From NCBI GenBank assembly GCA_031556275.1, contig JAVBTG010000017.1, positions 1 to 6,072 of the forward strand: DNA of 6,072 bases, given 5' to 3'. Every line of letters starts with the position of its first letter. Positions within the stretch are counted from its first letter, which is position 1. Of this stretch, positions 1-5,230 are shown piece after piece. Both the position numbers and the translations under genes were made by a program. The notes beneath the pieces were generated by a model. That model was not told where the DNA came from, ran no database searches, and worked only from the letters and a program-made list of their open reading frames with translations. This DNA is from JAKPNF01 sp031556275 (GTDB lineage Bacteria > Verrucomicrobiota > Verrucomicrobiia > Opitutales > JAKPNF01).

Positions 1-140
1 GGGTAGGGGAACATGTCCAGCGCGTAAAATTTCTTGCGTTTGTCGCCGTTGGCGGCGCGGAAAACGGCGTCTTTCTCCCAGTAGGACTGCCATTTCGGCT
101 CTATCGCGGAGAATTCGTAATCTTTACTTTCTGTGGCCAT
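1..140 (-). CDS. leuS: Leucyl-tRNA synthetase, N-terminal fragment (runs off the left edge)
   Basis: Read on the minus strand from the ATG at 140-138, 46 codons are visible before the window ends. They carry the N-terminal signature of bacterial leucyl-tRNA synthetase: a Y-x-F-x-x-I-E-x-K-W-Q-x-Y-W block at residues 8-21 (YEFSAIEPKWQSYW), followed by KFYALDMFPYP at residues 36-46. In the family that segment leads directly into the class I HIGH-type ATP-binding motif, which lies outside this window. The enzyme is cytoplasmic and charges tRNA-Leu with leucine. Translation start: the family signature begins right after this ATG, so the start is well placed, but there is no Shine-Dalgarno purine run upstream on this strand (the 10 bases before ATG read ATTTTCCTCTT-like). 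The start lies only 18 bases from the divergent protease start, so the leuS promoter must sit inside the 5' end of that gene. The fragment is intact as far as it goes. Confidence 0.93.
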   Translation of the reverse strand, partial: MATESKDYEFSAIEPKWQSYWEKDAVFRAANGDKRKKFYALDMFPY

Positions 141-141
141 A

Positions 142-147
142 AGAGGA
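142..147 (+). promoter_or_regulatory. Ribosome binding site for the protease gene
   Basis: AGAGGA is a good Shine-Dalgarno match 11 bases before the ATG at 159. It supports 159 over the next in-frame ATG at 183, which has no purine-rich stretch at a suitable distance. It lies in the 18-base gap between the two divergent start codons. Confidence 0.6.
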
Positions 148-158
148 AAATAACAATA

Positions 159-1577
159 ATGAACGATTCCAAGAATGCGTCAATGCCAGATGGCCCTTTC
201 CGGGGGCGCTTGCTTTCCCTCGCGTGCCTGTTTTTGGCGATGGCGCTGCTTCCCGCGTTTGCCCACGCCGCCCCCGTCGGCGGGGCGTGGGCGCGTAAGG
301 CCGCGCCACGGGAGGAAAGCGGATTTCAAAACCTGCTCGAGAGCGTCGTGCGCTTGGACGTGTGGGCGAACGATTATTCCACGGGCGTGAAACGCCTGAT
401 GCGCCAGATCGGCAGCGGCGTCATCATGACGGGCGAGGGGCATATTCTGACAAACGCCCACGTCGCCAACCCGGAATCCGTGCGCATATTGGTGACGCTC
501 GCCAACCTTGAGCGAGTGCCGGCGAAGTTTGTAGGATGGGACCATTGGACCGATTTGGCCGTTGTGCAGCTCGACCGCGACGAGCTGAAAAAACGCGGAA
601 TCACTTTTTCCCACGCGCAGTTTGCCGACAGTTCCAAATTGAAGCCCGGCGACTCGGTCTTCGCCGTCGGTACGCCCAACGGGCTGGCCCGCACGGTCAC
701 GCGCGGCATCATTTCCAACACCGACCGTTTTTTCGAGGGCACGCAGGTGGGGCGCGGCTATGAGACCGGCTACTTCAACACATGGCTGCAGACCGACGCC
801 GCGATCAACCCCGGCAACAGCGGCGGCCCGCTGGCCTTGCCTGACGGGCGGGTGGTCGGCATCAACACGCGCGCTTATCTTGGATCAAATAACCTTGGAT
901 TCAGCGTGCCGGGCGCGACGGCCAAGGCCGTCATGGCCGACCTCGTCGCGCACGGCAAAGTCGTGCGCAGTTATGTGGGGATCGTGCCGACGCCGCTGCA
1001 GGACTTGGAATCCTTTTTCGAGCTCGCCGTCAAAACGGGAATGCTGGTCGAAAGCCTCGATCCCGGCTCCCCCGCGGCGTTGGCGGGGTTAAAACCCGGC
1101 GACATCGTGCTTTCGATCGACGGCGTGGCCGTCGACGGGCGTTTCCCCGAGCAACTGCCCGCCATCAAGCACCGCATCGCGGGCAAGCCCGTGGGCAGCG
1201 AGCTGAAACTCGCCATCAAGCGCGGCGCGCAGACCTTTGAAAAAACGCTCGTCACCGAGCCGCTCGAAAGCCGCGTGGGGCAGGAGCGCGTGTTTGAAAA
1301 ATGGGGAATGGGCGTGCAGAAACTGACCAAGGCGGTGGCCCGCGAGGACCGCCTGCCCAACGCCGACGGCGTCGTCGTCATCGGCCTGCAAAACGCCTAC
1401 CCTGCCTCCTTGGCCAAGCTGGAAAAGGGGGACATCATCACCAAAATCAACCGCAAGCCCGTCAACTCGCTCGACGAAATGCAAGACGCCTACGAAACCT
1501 ACGAGAAAAACCCGCAGCAAATGCTCTTGGAAGTGCTGCGCGACCGCGACGTGCAACTGGTGGTCTTGAAACCCTGA
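159..1577 (+). CDS. Exported HtrA/DegP-type serine protease with two PDZ domains
   Basis: The 472-residue product is a trypsin-fold (S1C/HtrA) serine endopeptidase, probably periplasmic, acting on misfolded or damaged envelope proteins. A Sec signal peptide is visible: a charged start (R16, R18 within the first 18 residues), a hydrophobic core around 19-34, and a cleavage site near AFAHA-A (residues 33-38). The catalytic triad is complete: His101 in TNAHV, Asp132 in TDLAVV, and Ser221 in GNSGGP. PDZ1 spans about 270-365, with the G-x-x-V carboxylate-loop region at 294-297 and the AGLKPGDIVLSIDG core at 309-322. PDZ2 spans about 380-470, with LEKGDIITKINRKPV at 421-435. The length matches the DegP/DegQ class. 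I do not assign degP, degQ or mucD, because those are hard to separate by eye. No transmembrane segment is seen beyond the signal. The gene is divergent from leuS and convergent with the orphan gene that ends at 1650. The start at 159 is chosen from the AGAGGA site; M9 (183) would still give a full signal peptide. Confidence 0.93.
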   Translation: MNDSKNASMPDGPFRGRLLSLACLFLAMALLPAFAHAAPVGGAWARKAAPREESGFQNLLESVVRLDVWANDYSTGVKRLMRQIGSGVIMTGEGHILTNAHVANPESVRILVTLANLERVPAKFVGWDHWTDLAVVQLDRDELKKRGITFSHAQFADSSKLKPGDSVFAVGTPNGLARTVTRGIISNTDRFFEGTQVGRGYETGYFNTWLQTDAAINPGNSGGPLALPDGRVVGINTRAYLGSNNLGFSVPGATAKAVMADLVAHGKVVRSYVGIVPTPLQDLESFFELAVKTGMLVESLDPGSPAALAGLKPGDIVLSIDGVAVDGRFPEQLPAIKHRIAGKPVGSELKLAIKRGAQTFEKTLVTEPLESRVGQERVFEKWGMGVQKLTKAVAREDRLPNADGVVVIGLQNAYPASLAKLEKGDIITKINRKPVNSLDEMQDAYETYEKNPQQMLLEVLRDRDVQLVVLKP

Positions 1578-1617
1578 CGGACTTGCCCGCGTCTTTAAAT
1601 CCCGCGCGCAAGTCCGT
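1577..1617. terminator. Long hairpin at the end of the protease gene, no U-tract
   Basis: ACGGACTTGC (1577-1586) pairs perfectly with GCAAGTCCGT (1608-1617). After one mismatch a further CGCG/CGCG stem (1588-1591 with 1603-1606) closes on an 11-base loop. The stem begins on the last base of the protease stop codon. No T-run follows on either strand, so it is either a hairpin-only terminator or a 3'-end stabiliser of the mRNA. It serves either strand, since it lies between convergent genes. Confidence 0.6.
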
Positions 1618-1618
1618 T

Positions 1619-1638
1619 GGATGGTCGGCGTGCCATCC
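1619..1638. terminator. Second short hairpin between the convergent genes
   Basis: GGATGG (1619-1624) pairs with CCATCC (1633-1638) around an 8-base loop. It sits one base beyond the longer hairpin and 11 bases from the stop of the leftward gene. There is no U-tract; together the two hairpins fill the gap between the convergent stops and probably separate the two transcripts. Confidence 0.4.
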
Positions 1639-1649
1639 TTGAAATACGT

Positions 1650-2411
1650 TTAACGAGTGTTGCCGTTAAGGGCTCTTTCTTCCAGCAAGGAAAGCCCCGC
1701 CTTTGCCAATTGCCTGCCAAAAGCGGTCCTCAGATTTTGCGCTGCTTTCGAAAGGTCAGCCCTGAGTGCCATTGCGTCATTTTTCTTTTGGCACGCCAAA
1801 TCACTGAGCGTTTGAACGTCTTCGAGAATTGAGGGATCCGCGTCGAATATGTGTGAAAAGGCAATCGAGTTATTTCCTCCCCGCTCAATGCAGACGGCAT
1901 TTTTGTCTTCGGGCAAAGGAATTTGAAAAAAATTATTTTTGTCTATGAGGCTTTTATAGGCTTCTATCCCTTTGAATTCCTCCGCGCTATCATACATCGT
2001 CAAAATCAGCCCCCCGTTTTCGTCAAAGACAGGCTGCAATATCAGCAGCCAAATGGTTTTGGTATATATGGGGATGAGGCCCACCCTTGATGCGCCGGCA
2101 CCGACAATTCCCGGCGGGCTTTTTATAAAGATGAGTCTTTCCGTCGGCGTGCCGTAGCTTTTGGTCACCTCGCGCAATAGGAGCGGAAATTGATCGCATA
2201 CCGATTGAAGGTCCGGATTTTTAAAAATGGGTCTTTGATTTGACGGGATTGAGTCCTGCGTTAGATATTCATTTGCTTGAACAACGGCGATAAATTCTCC
2301 TTTGTCATTCGCAAAGAGGGCTTTCGCAAAATTTTCGACCAATTCCCTCGGTTGCCCGTGCAAACTGACGAGAAAAGAAATCAACAGCACCACCCATAGT
2401 GAAAATTTCAT
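1650..2411 (-). CDS. Small exported protein of unknown function, lower GC than its neighbours
   Basis: I do not recognise this 253-residue product. From the ATG at 2411 it begins with a clear Sec-type signal peptide: Lys2, a hydrophobic stretch over residues 5-17 (LWVVLLISFLVSL), and a likely cleavage after Gly19. There is no lipobox cysteine. The mature part has three cysteines (72, 174, 207), a mixed strand-like middle (about 90-145, including WLLILQPVF and LILTMYD) and a charged, probably helical C-terminal third (195-247). No catalytic motif or repeat is visible. A GTG six codons upstream (2429) is also open in frame, but the ATG is preferred because it sits directly before the signal peptide and has GGGG nine bases upstream. 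Hand-counted G+C over 1681-2400 is 47% (339 of 720), well below the flanking genes, which suggests recent acquisition or weak codon selection. It is transcribed alone: divergent from cimA and convergent with the protease gene. The long uninterrupted frame, signal peptide and terminating hairpins support a real gene. Confidence 0.72.
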   Translation of the reverse strand: MKFSLWVVLLISFLVSLHGQPRELVENFAKALFANDKGEFIAVVQANEYLTQDSIPSNQRPIFKNPDLQSVCDQFPLLLREVTKSYGTPTERLIFIKSPPGIVGAGASRVGLIPIYTKTIWLLILQPVFDENGGLILTMYDSAEEFKGIEAYKSLIDKNNFFQIPLPEDKNAVCIERGGNNSIAFSHIFDADPSILEDVQTLSDLACQKKNDAMALRADLSKAAQNLRTAFGRQLAKAGLSLLEERALNGNTR

Positions 2412-2567
2412 AGCAACCCCATTATCCACGGACAGAATCCGTATTCAAGGTGAAATCCAAGTGTTGTTTGGCCAAATTGAGCCTCGGAAAGCCGGAGACT
2501 TATTTTTTGTGTTCGCGAAATCATTGGATGGGCATGAGGGGGGATATTTGCTGAATAACTCCTTGGC
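2412..2567. other. Intergenic segment between the orphan gene and the cimA promoter
   Basis: I see no gene here; short open frames on both strands have no ribosome site or protein-like composition. The segment must hold the promoter of the leftward orphan gene, but no convincing pair of boxes stands out. A perfect TTGACA lies on the minus strand at 2574-2569 (just past the segment's right end), with only a weak -10 match at the right distance. A perfect 10-base palindrome, TTTGGCCAAA, lies at 2467-2476. An ACGGA/TCCGT inverted repeat (2428-2442) falls in the probable 5' leader of the orphan gene. Confidence 0.4.
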
Positions 2568-2596
2568 TTGTCAACGTTTCCCATCTGTGCTAAGGT
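2568..2596 (+). promoter_or_regulatory. Candidate sigma-70-type promoter for cimA
   Basis: TTGTCA (2568-2573, five of six matches to TTGACA) is followed after exactly 17 bases by TAAGGT (2591-2596), which keeps the conserved first two bases and final T of the -10 box. A TGC directly before it gives an extended -10. Transcription would start near 2602, leaving a leader of about 185 bases before the cimA start. A TCTCA-TTG-TGAGA inverted repeat (2608-2620) follows just downstream and could be an operator. The call rests only on matches to consensus. Confidence 0.42.
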
Positions 2597-2670
2597 GACG
2601 GAACACCTCTCATTGTGAGACACGACACACATAGGCCGCGTTTGGCGGATGGATTCATTCGAATTCGATA

Positions 2671-2701
2671 GGGGAAGCTTCTTTCACGAAGGGCTTTCCC
2701 C
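2671..2701 (+). other. Imperfect hairpin in the cimA leader
   Basis: GGGGAA (2671-2676) pairs with TTCCCC (2696-2701). Inside, GCTTC and GAAGGGC pair with two bulged Gs around the loop TTTCAC. No T-run follows, so it is not a terminator by itself. It lies between the candidate promoter and the terminator-like hairpin at 2715-2760, so it could be part of a regulatory leader, or it could be chance. Confidence 0.3.
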
Positions 2702-2714
2702 GCGACGTTTTGCA

Positions 2715-2760
2715 CCTGTTTTCCGGGTTGCGCCGAGGGCGCGGCGCCGGAGGTTTTTTT
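2715..2760 (+). terminator. Terminator-like hairpin just upstream of cimA, possible attenuator
   Basis: GCGCC (2730-2734) pairs with GGCGC (2743-2747). The stem extends through CCG (2723-2725) with CGG (2748-2750), and CCT (2715-2717) with AGG (2751-2753), interrupted by 5'-side bulges. Seven Ts (2754-2760) follow at once. No rightward gene ends here, because the neighbour on the left is divergent. A terminator in this place would therefore sit in the cimA leader, 27 bases before its ATG. A competing small stem, CGCC-GAG-GGCG (2731-2741), shares bases with it, so two exclusive folds are possible. Function is inferred; G+C-rich sequence forms such stems easily. Confidence 0.38.
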
Positions 2761-2787
2761 GGAATCCATCCCTAATTTTGAACGACA

Positions 2788-4380
2788 ATGAAAGTTTCCA
2801 ACACGGTTTATGTTTATGACACGACGCTGCGCGACGGCTCGCAGGGCGAGGGCGTTTCCTTCACCGTCGCGGGCAAGCTCCGCTTGGCGGAAAAGCTCGA
2901 CCGCTTCGGCGTCGACTACATCGAGGGCGGCTGGCCCGGCTCGAACCCGCGTGACAAGGAGTTTTTCCTCGCCGCCAAAAAGCTGAAATTCACCCACGCA
3001 AAGCTGGCCGCTTTCGGCTCGACGCGCAGGGCGAACACCCCCGTCGAAAAAGACAAGCAGGTGGCATTGCTCCTCGACTCGGGCGCTCCTGTCGTCACCA
3101 TCTTTGGCAAAAGCTGGCTGTTGCATGTTTTGGAAGTGTTGCGCACAACGGCGAAAGAAAACCTCGCCATGATCGAGGACACCGTGCGCCATCTCAAAAA
3201 GAAGGGGCGCGAAGTCGTCTACGACGCCGAGCATTTCTTTGACGGCTACAAGGACGATCCGACCTACGCGCTCGCCACCTTGGGCGCGGCGCAAGGCGGC
3301 GGCGCGGATTTCATCACCCTGTGCGACACCAACGGCGGGACGCTGACGGACGAGCTCGCCGCCATCGTGCGCGACGTGCGCGCGAAATTCCCCAAAGCCC
3401 GCCTGGGCGTGCATTGCCACAACGACTCGGGGCTCGGCGTCGCGCTTTCCTTAGCGGGCGTGCGCGAAGGGGCCGTGATGGTGCAGGGCACCTTGAACGG
3501 CTACGGCGAACGCAATGGCAACGCCAATCTCACAACGATCGTCCCCAATCTTGTCTTGAAAATGGGGGTGAAACTCGCGTGCGCGCCCAACCTTAAAAAA
3601 CTGCGCGACCTCTCGCTGTTTTGCGACGAGCTGGCCAACCGCAGGGGCGACACCTCCGCGCCTTACGTGGGCGCTTCCTCGTTCGCCCACAAGGGGGGCG
3701 TGCACGCCAACGCGGTGGAAAAAGTGCGCCACTCCTACGAGCACATCGACCCCGCCTTGGTGGGCAACCGCACGCGCGTGCTGGTGTCCGACATGGCGGG
3801 CCGCTCGCTCATCATGATGAAGGCGGCGGAACTCGGGCTGGACTTGAATGAAAAGTCCCCCGAAATGGTGGAGTTGCTGGAACGCTTAAAAGCTTTGGAA
3901 AACGTCGGCTACGAATACGAGGCCGCTGACGCCTCCTTCCGCCTGTTGGTGGAGCGCTGCCTCAAAAAGCGCAAGGACAGGATCGACGTGATGGATTACC
4001 GCGTGATCGTCGGCCACGGCGTCAACGGTGAATCCTCCTGCGAGGCCGTGGTGAAGCTGCGCTTGAAGGGCAAGGTCTACCATACGGTCGGCGAATCGAC
4101 GGGTCCCGTGGGAGCGCTCGACAGCGCCCTGCGCCACGCGCTCGTGAAGGCTTATCCTCATGTGAAGAAAACGCGCCTGCTCGATTTCAAAGTGCGCATC
4201 CTCGAGGGCAACCGCGGGGCCGATGCCATCACGCGCGTGCTGATCGAATCGACCGACGGCAAATCCATCTGGGGGACCGTCGGGGCTTCGGACAACATCA
4301 TCGTCGCCTCGTGGGAGGCACTCAAGGACGCCTTCGAATACAGCATTCTGCTGTCGGAACCCGCAGCGAAAAAGAAATAA
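2788..4380 (+). CDS. cimA: (R)-citramalate synthase
   Basis: The enzyme condenses pyruvate with acetyl-CoA to give (R)-citramalate, the first committed step of the threonine-independent route to 2-oxobutyrate and isoleucine. The 530-residue product has the full HMGL-like TIM barrel: DTTLRDGSQGEG at 11-22 (Arg15 and metal ligand Asp16), VHCHNDSGLG at 208-217 (metal ligands His209 and His211), and NGYGERNGNANL at 237-248 (metal ligand Asn245). The linker motif FAHKGGVHA follows at 299-307, with a catalytic-type histidine. The C-terminal LeuA-type regulatory domain (about 395-520) is intact, with STGPVGALDSALR at 437-449 and GADAITRVLIES at 477-488, so feedback control, by isoleucine in the family, is likely. 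SQGEG in place of the usual E-Q-x-P-G-xx of LeuA points to the citramalate-synthase branch rather than isopropylmalate or homocitrate synthase. The start is fixed: an in-frame TGA (2779-2781) lies just upstream. There is no Shine-Dalgarno near the ATG. The gene is monocistronic, with a promoter candidate at 2568-2596 and a terminator at 4400-4434. Confidence 0.94.
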   Translation: MKVSNTVYVYDTTLRDGSQGEGVSFTVAGKLRLAEKLDRFGVDYIEGGWPGSNPRDKEFFLAAKKLKFTHAKLAAFGSTRRANTPVEKDKQVALLLDSGAPVVTIFGKSWLLHVLEVLRTTAKENLAMIEDTVRHLKKKGREVVYDAEHFFDGYKDDPTYALATLGAAQGGGADFITLCDTNGGTLTDELAAIVRDVRAKFPKARLGVHCHNDSGLGVALSLAGVREGAVMVQGTLNGYGERNGNANLTTIVPNLVLKMGVKLACAPNLKKLRDLSLFCDELANRRGDTSAPYVGASSFAHKGGVHANAVEKVRHSYEHIDPALVGNRTRVLVSDMAGRSLIMMKAAELGLDLNEKSPEMVELLERLKALENVGYEYEAADASFRLLVERCLKKRKDRIDVMDYRVIVGHGVNGESSCEAVVKLRLKGKVYHTVGESTGPVGALDSALRHALVKAYPHVKKTRLLDFKVRILEGNRGADAITRVLIESTDGKSIWGTVGASDNIIVASWEALKDAFEYSILLSEPAAKKK

Positions 4381-4395
4381 CCGTTTTTAAAACGG
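4381..4395. repeat. 15-base palindrome directly after the cimA stop
   Basis: CCGTTTT-T-AAAACGG has seven-base arms around one central base and begins on the first base after the TAA. The one-base centre makes it a poor simple hairpin, though the outer part can still fold. It may assist the terminator that follows five bases later. Confidence 0.4.
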
Positions 4396-4399
4396 CCAC

Positions 4400-4434
4400 A
4401 AAAAAAGCCTTTCTCTTTCGGGAAAGGCTTTTTT
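4400..4434. terminator. Bidirectional intrinsic terminator between convergent genes
   Basis: GCCTTTC (4407-4413) pairs perfectly with GAAAGGC (4422-4428) around an 8-base loop. Six Ts (4429-4434) follow on the plus strand. Seven As (4400-4406) precede the stem and become a U-tract on the minus strand. It can therefore end both cimA from the left and the coiled-coil gene from the right, whose stop is at 4451-4453. Confidence 0.92.
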
Positions 4435-4450
4435 GCAAACTCCGCCAAAA

Positions 4451-5155
4451 CTAGCGGCGGAACTGAAGCGGCCGGCCGCCTTGCTGATACACACCGCCGC
4501 GGCTACGGATGAGTTGGTCGATCTGGGCGCGCGCTCCCTCCAAGTCGGAGGACAGGGCGTCCAAATGCGCCTCCAGCAGACTTATCTGTCCGGACTGGGC
4601 GGTGATCCGGCCCGATTGGTCTTGGATGATAGCGCCTTGGGCAATGGCGGTCTCCTTGAGGCGGACGACTTCCAGTAACGCCACTTCGAGGGCCGCCTTG
4701 GCCTTCTCGTAGGCGGGGCGGAATTGCTCGGCCTTGGAGAGGTTCGCCTGCAAGTTGGCCACGGCGACGTCGGCGGCTTTTAAGGCGTCCTTAAGCGCGG
4801 CGTTTTGCTTGGTGGTCTCCGCCGATTTGGCGCGCTCGTCCAGCAGGGCGGCTTGGAGCACCTCCAGCTTGTCCCCCAAATTTTTGCGGAAGTTTGCCAG
4901 CGCCTCGGTGTCAGCCTGCGCGATATCCGTCTGCATGACGGCCATTTGCGCCAGCAACGTCTCGTTTTGCGCTTGGAGCGCGATGGCGTCTTCGGCGTCG
5001 GCCATTTTGCCCGCGTCCTTTTTGCGCTCGACGGCCACGCCGGCTACGTATCCGGCGCCCAGCGCCAGCAGTAGCGCGACCAGAATCCACGCGCGTTTGG
5101 CGCAGGAATGCCCGCAGGTGGGTTTGTCTTTTTCACATGTGCATGGTTCGCTCAT
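4451..5155 (-). CDS. Membrane-anchored coiled-coil protein with an N-terminal cysteine cluster
   Basis: I do not recognise a named family. The 234-residue product has three parts. First, a short cytoplasmic-looking N-terminus carries Cys5, Cys7, Cys14, His16 and Cys18 (CTC, then six residues, then CGHSC), a spacing that could bind a metal or be oxidised. Second, there is one transmembrane helix at about 23-42 (WILVALLLALGAGYVAGVAV), flanked by K20, R21 and R44-K46. Third, a long Ala/Gln/Leu/Glu-rich region from about 50 to 218 has heptad-like leucine spacing and only one clear break (QFRPAY, 144-149), typical of a coiled coil. A short Gly/Arg tail ends the protein. The ATG at 5155 is chosen because AAAGG (complement of 5163-5167) sits seven bases upstream; the frame is open further to a TTG at 5185. 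The gene lies 69 bases downstream of nspC on the same strand and probably has its own promoter. A structural or scaffolding role is possible but not shown by the sequence. Confidence 0.82.
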   Translation of the reverse strand: MSEPCTCEKDKPTCGHSCAKRAWILVALLLALGAGYVAGVAVERKKDAGKMADAEDAIALQAQNETLLAQMAVMQTDIAQADTEALANFRKNLGDKLEVLQAALLDERAKSAETTKQNAALKDALKAADVAVANLQANLSKAEQFRPAYEKAKAALEVALLEVVRLKETAIAQGAIIQDQSGRITAQSGQISLLEAHLDALSSDLEGARAQIDQLIRSRGGVYQQGGRPLQFRR

Positions 5156-5162
5156 AATAAAG

Positions 5163-5173
5163 CCTTTCAAAGG
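5163..5173. repeat. Small palindrome overlapping the coiled-coil gene's ribosome site
   Basis: CCTTT-C-AAAGG has five-base arms around one base. On the minus strand its left half is the AAAGG ribosome binding site of the gene starting at 5155. It is too tight for an RNA hairpin with the full stem, so if it matters it would be as a DNA binding site. It may be chance. Confidence 0.25.
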
Positions 5174-5176
5174 ATG

Positions 5177-5204
5177 ACTGTACAACAGCCTTCGGAAAAT
5201 TCAA
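5177..5204 (-). promoter_or_regulatory. Candidate promoter of the coiled-coil gene
   Basis: On the minus strand TTGAAT (5204-5199) is followed after 16 bases by TACAGT (5182-5177). Each matches four of six consensus positions. Transcription would start about 15-20 bases before the ATG at 5155, leaving just enough leader for the AAAGG site. The -35 box lies in one copy of a 10-base direct repeat. Read-through from nspC is an alternative, since no terminator is visible between the two genes. Confidence 0.33.
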
Positions 5205-5230
5205 GTAAGGGTGTGTTTGAAAATTCAAAC
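5195..5230. repeat. 10-base direct repeat and 16-base palindrome at the nspC stop
   Basis: GAAAATTCAA occurs at 5195-5204 and again at 5219-5228, 24 bases apart start to start. The second copy lies within a palindrome, GTTTGAA-AA-TTCAAAC (5215-5230), with perfect seven-base arms that covers the nspC stop codon (5225-5227). The repeat pair could be a regulator's binding site for the downstream gene, or the palindrome may form the 3' end of the nspC message; its stem is AT-rich and has no U-tract. Confidence 0.45.

Noticed and set aside
1089..1556. Minus-strand open frame of 155 codons within the protease gene
   Set aside because: It is antisense to the PDZ domains, has shadow-frame composition, and shows no recognisable motif or start signal.
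2408..2632. Minus-strand 74-codon frame between the orphan gene and cimA
   Set aside because: No ribosome site or protein-like pattern, and it overlaps the start of the orphan gene and the candidate cimA promoter.
2615..2671. GTG-started 18-codon frame in the cimA leader, ending in Ile-Arg-Ile-Arg, as an attenuation leader peptide
   Set aside because: Only two isoleucine codons, no leucine or valine run, and the inferred transcription start leaves no room for a ribosome site.
2597..2787. T-box riboswitch upstream of cimA
   Set aside because: No T-box antiterminator motif, no specifier loop and too short a leader.
2590..3420. Long minus-strand open frame of about 276 codons over the first part of cimA
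   Set aside because: It lies antisense to the well-conserved cimA barrel, has the His/Ala/Arg-rich composition of a GC-rich shadow frame, and no ribosome site.
4734..5177. Plus-strand open frame of 147 codons over the coiled-coil gene, Ser/Ala-rich
   Set aside because: It is the reverse of Ala/Lys/Glu-rich coiled-coil codons, and the minus frame has a ribosome site, membrane helix and terminator.
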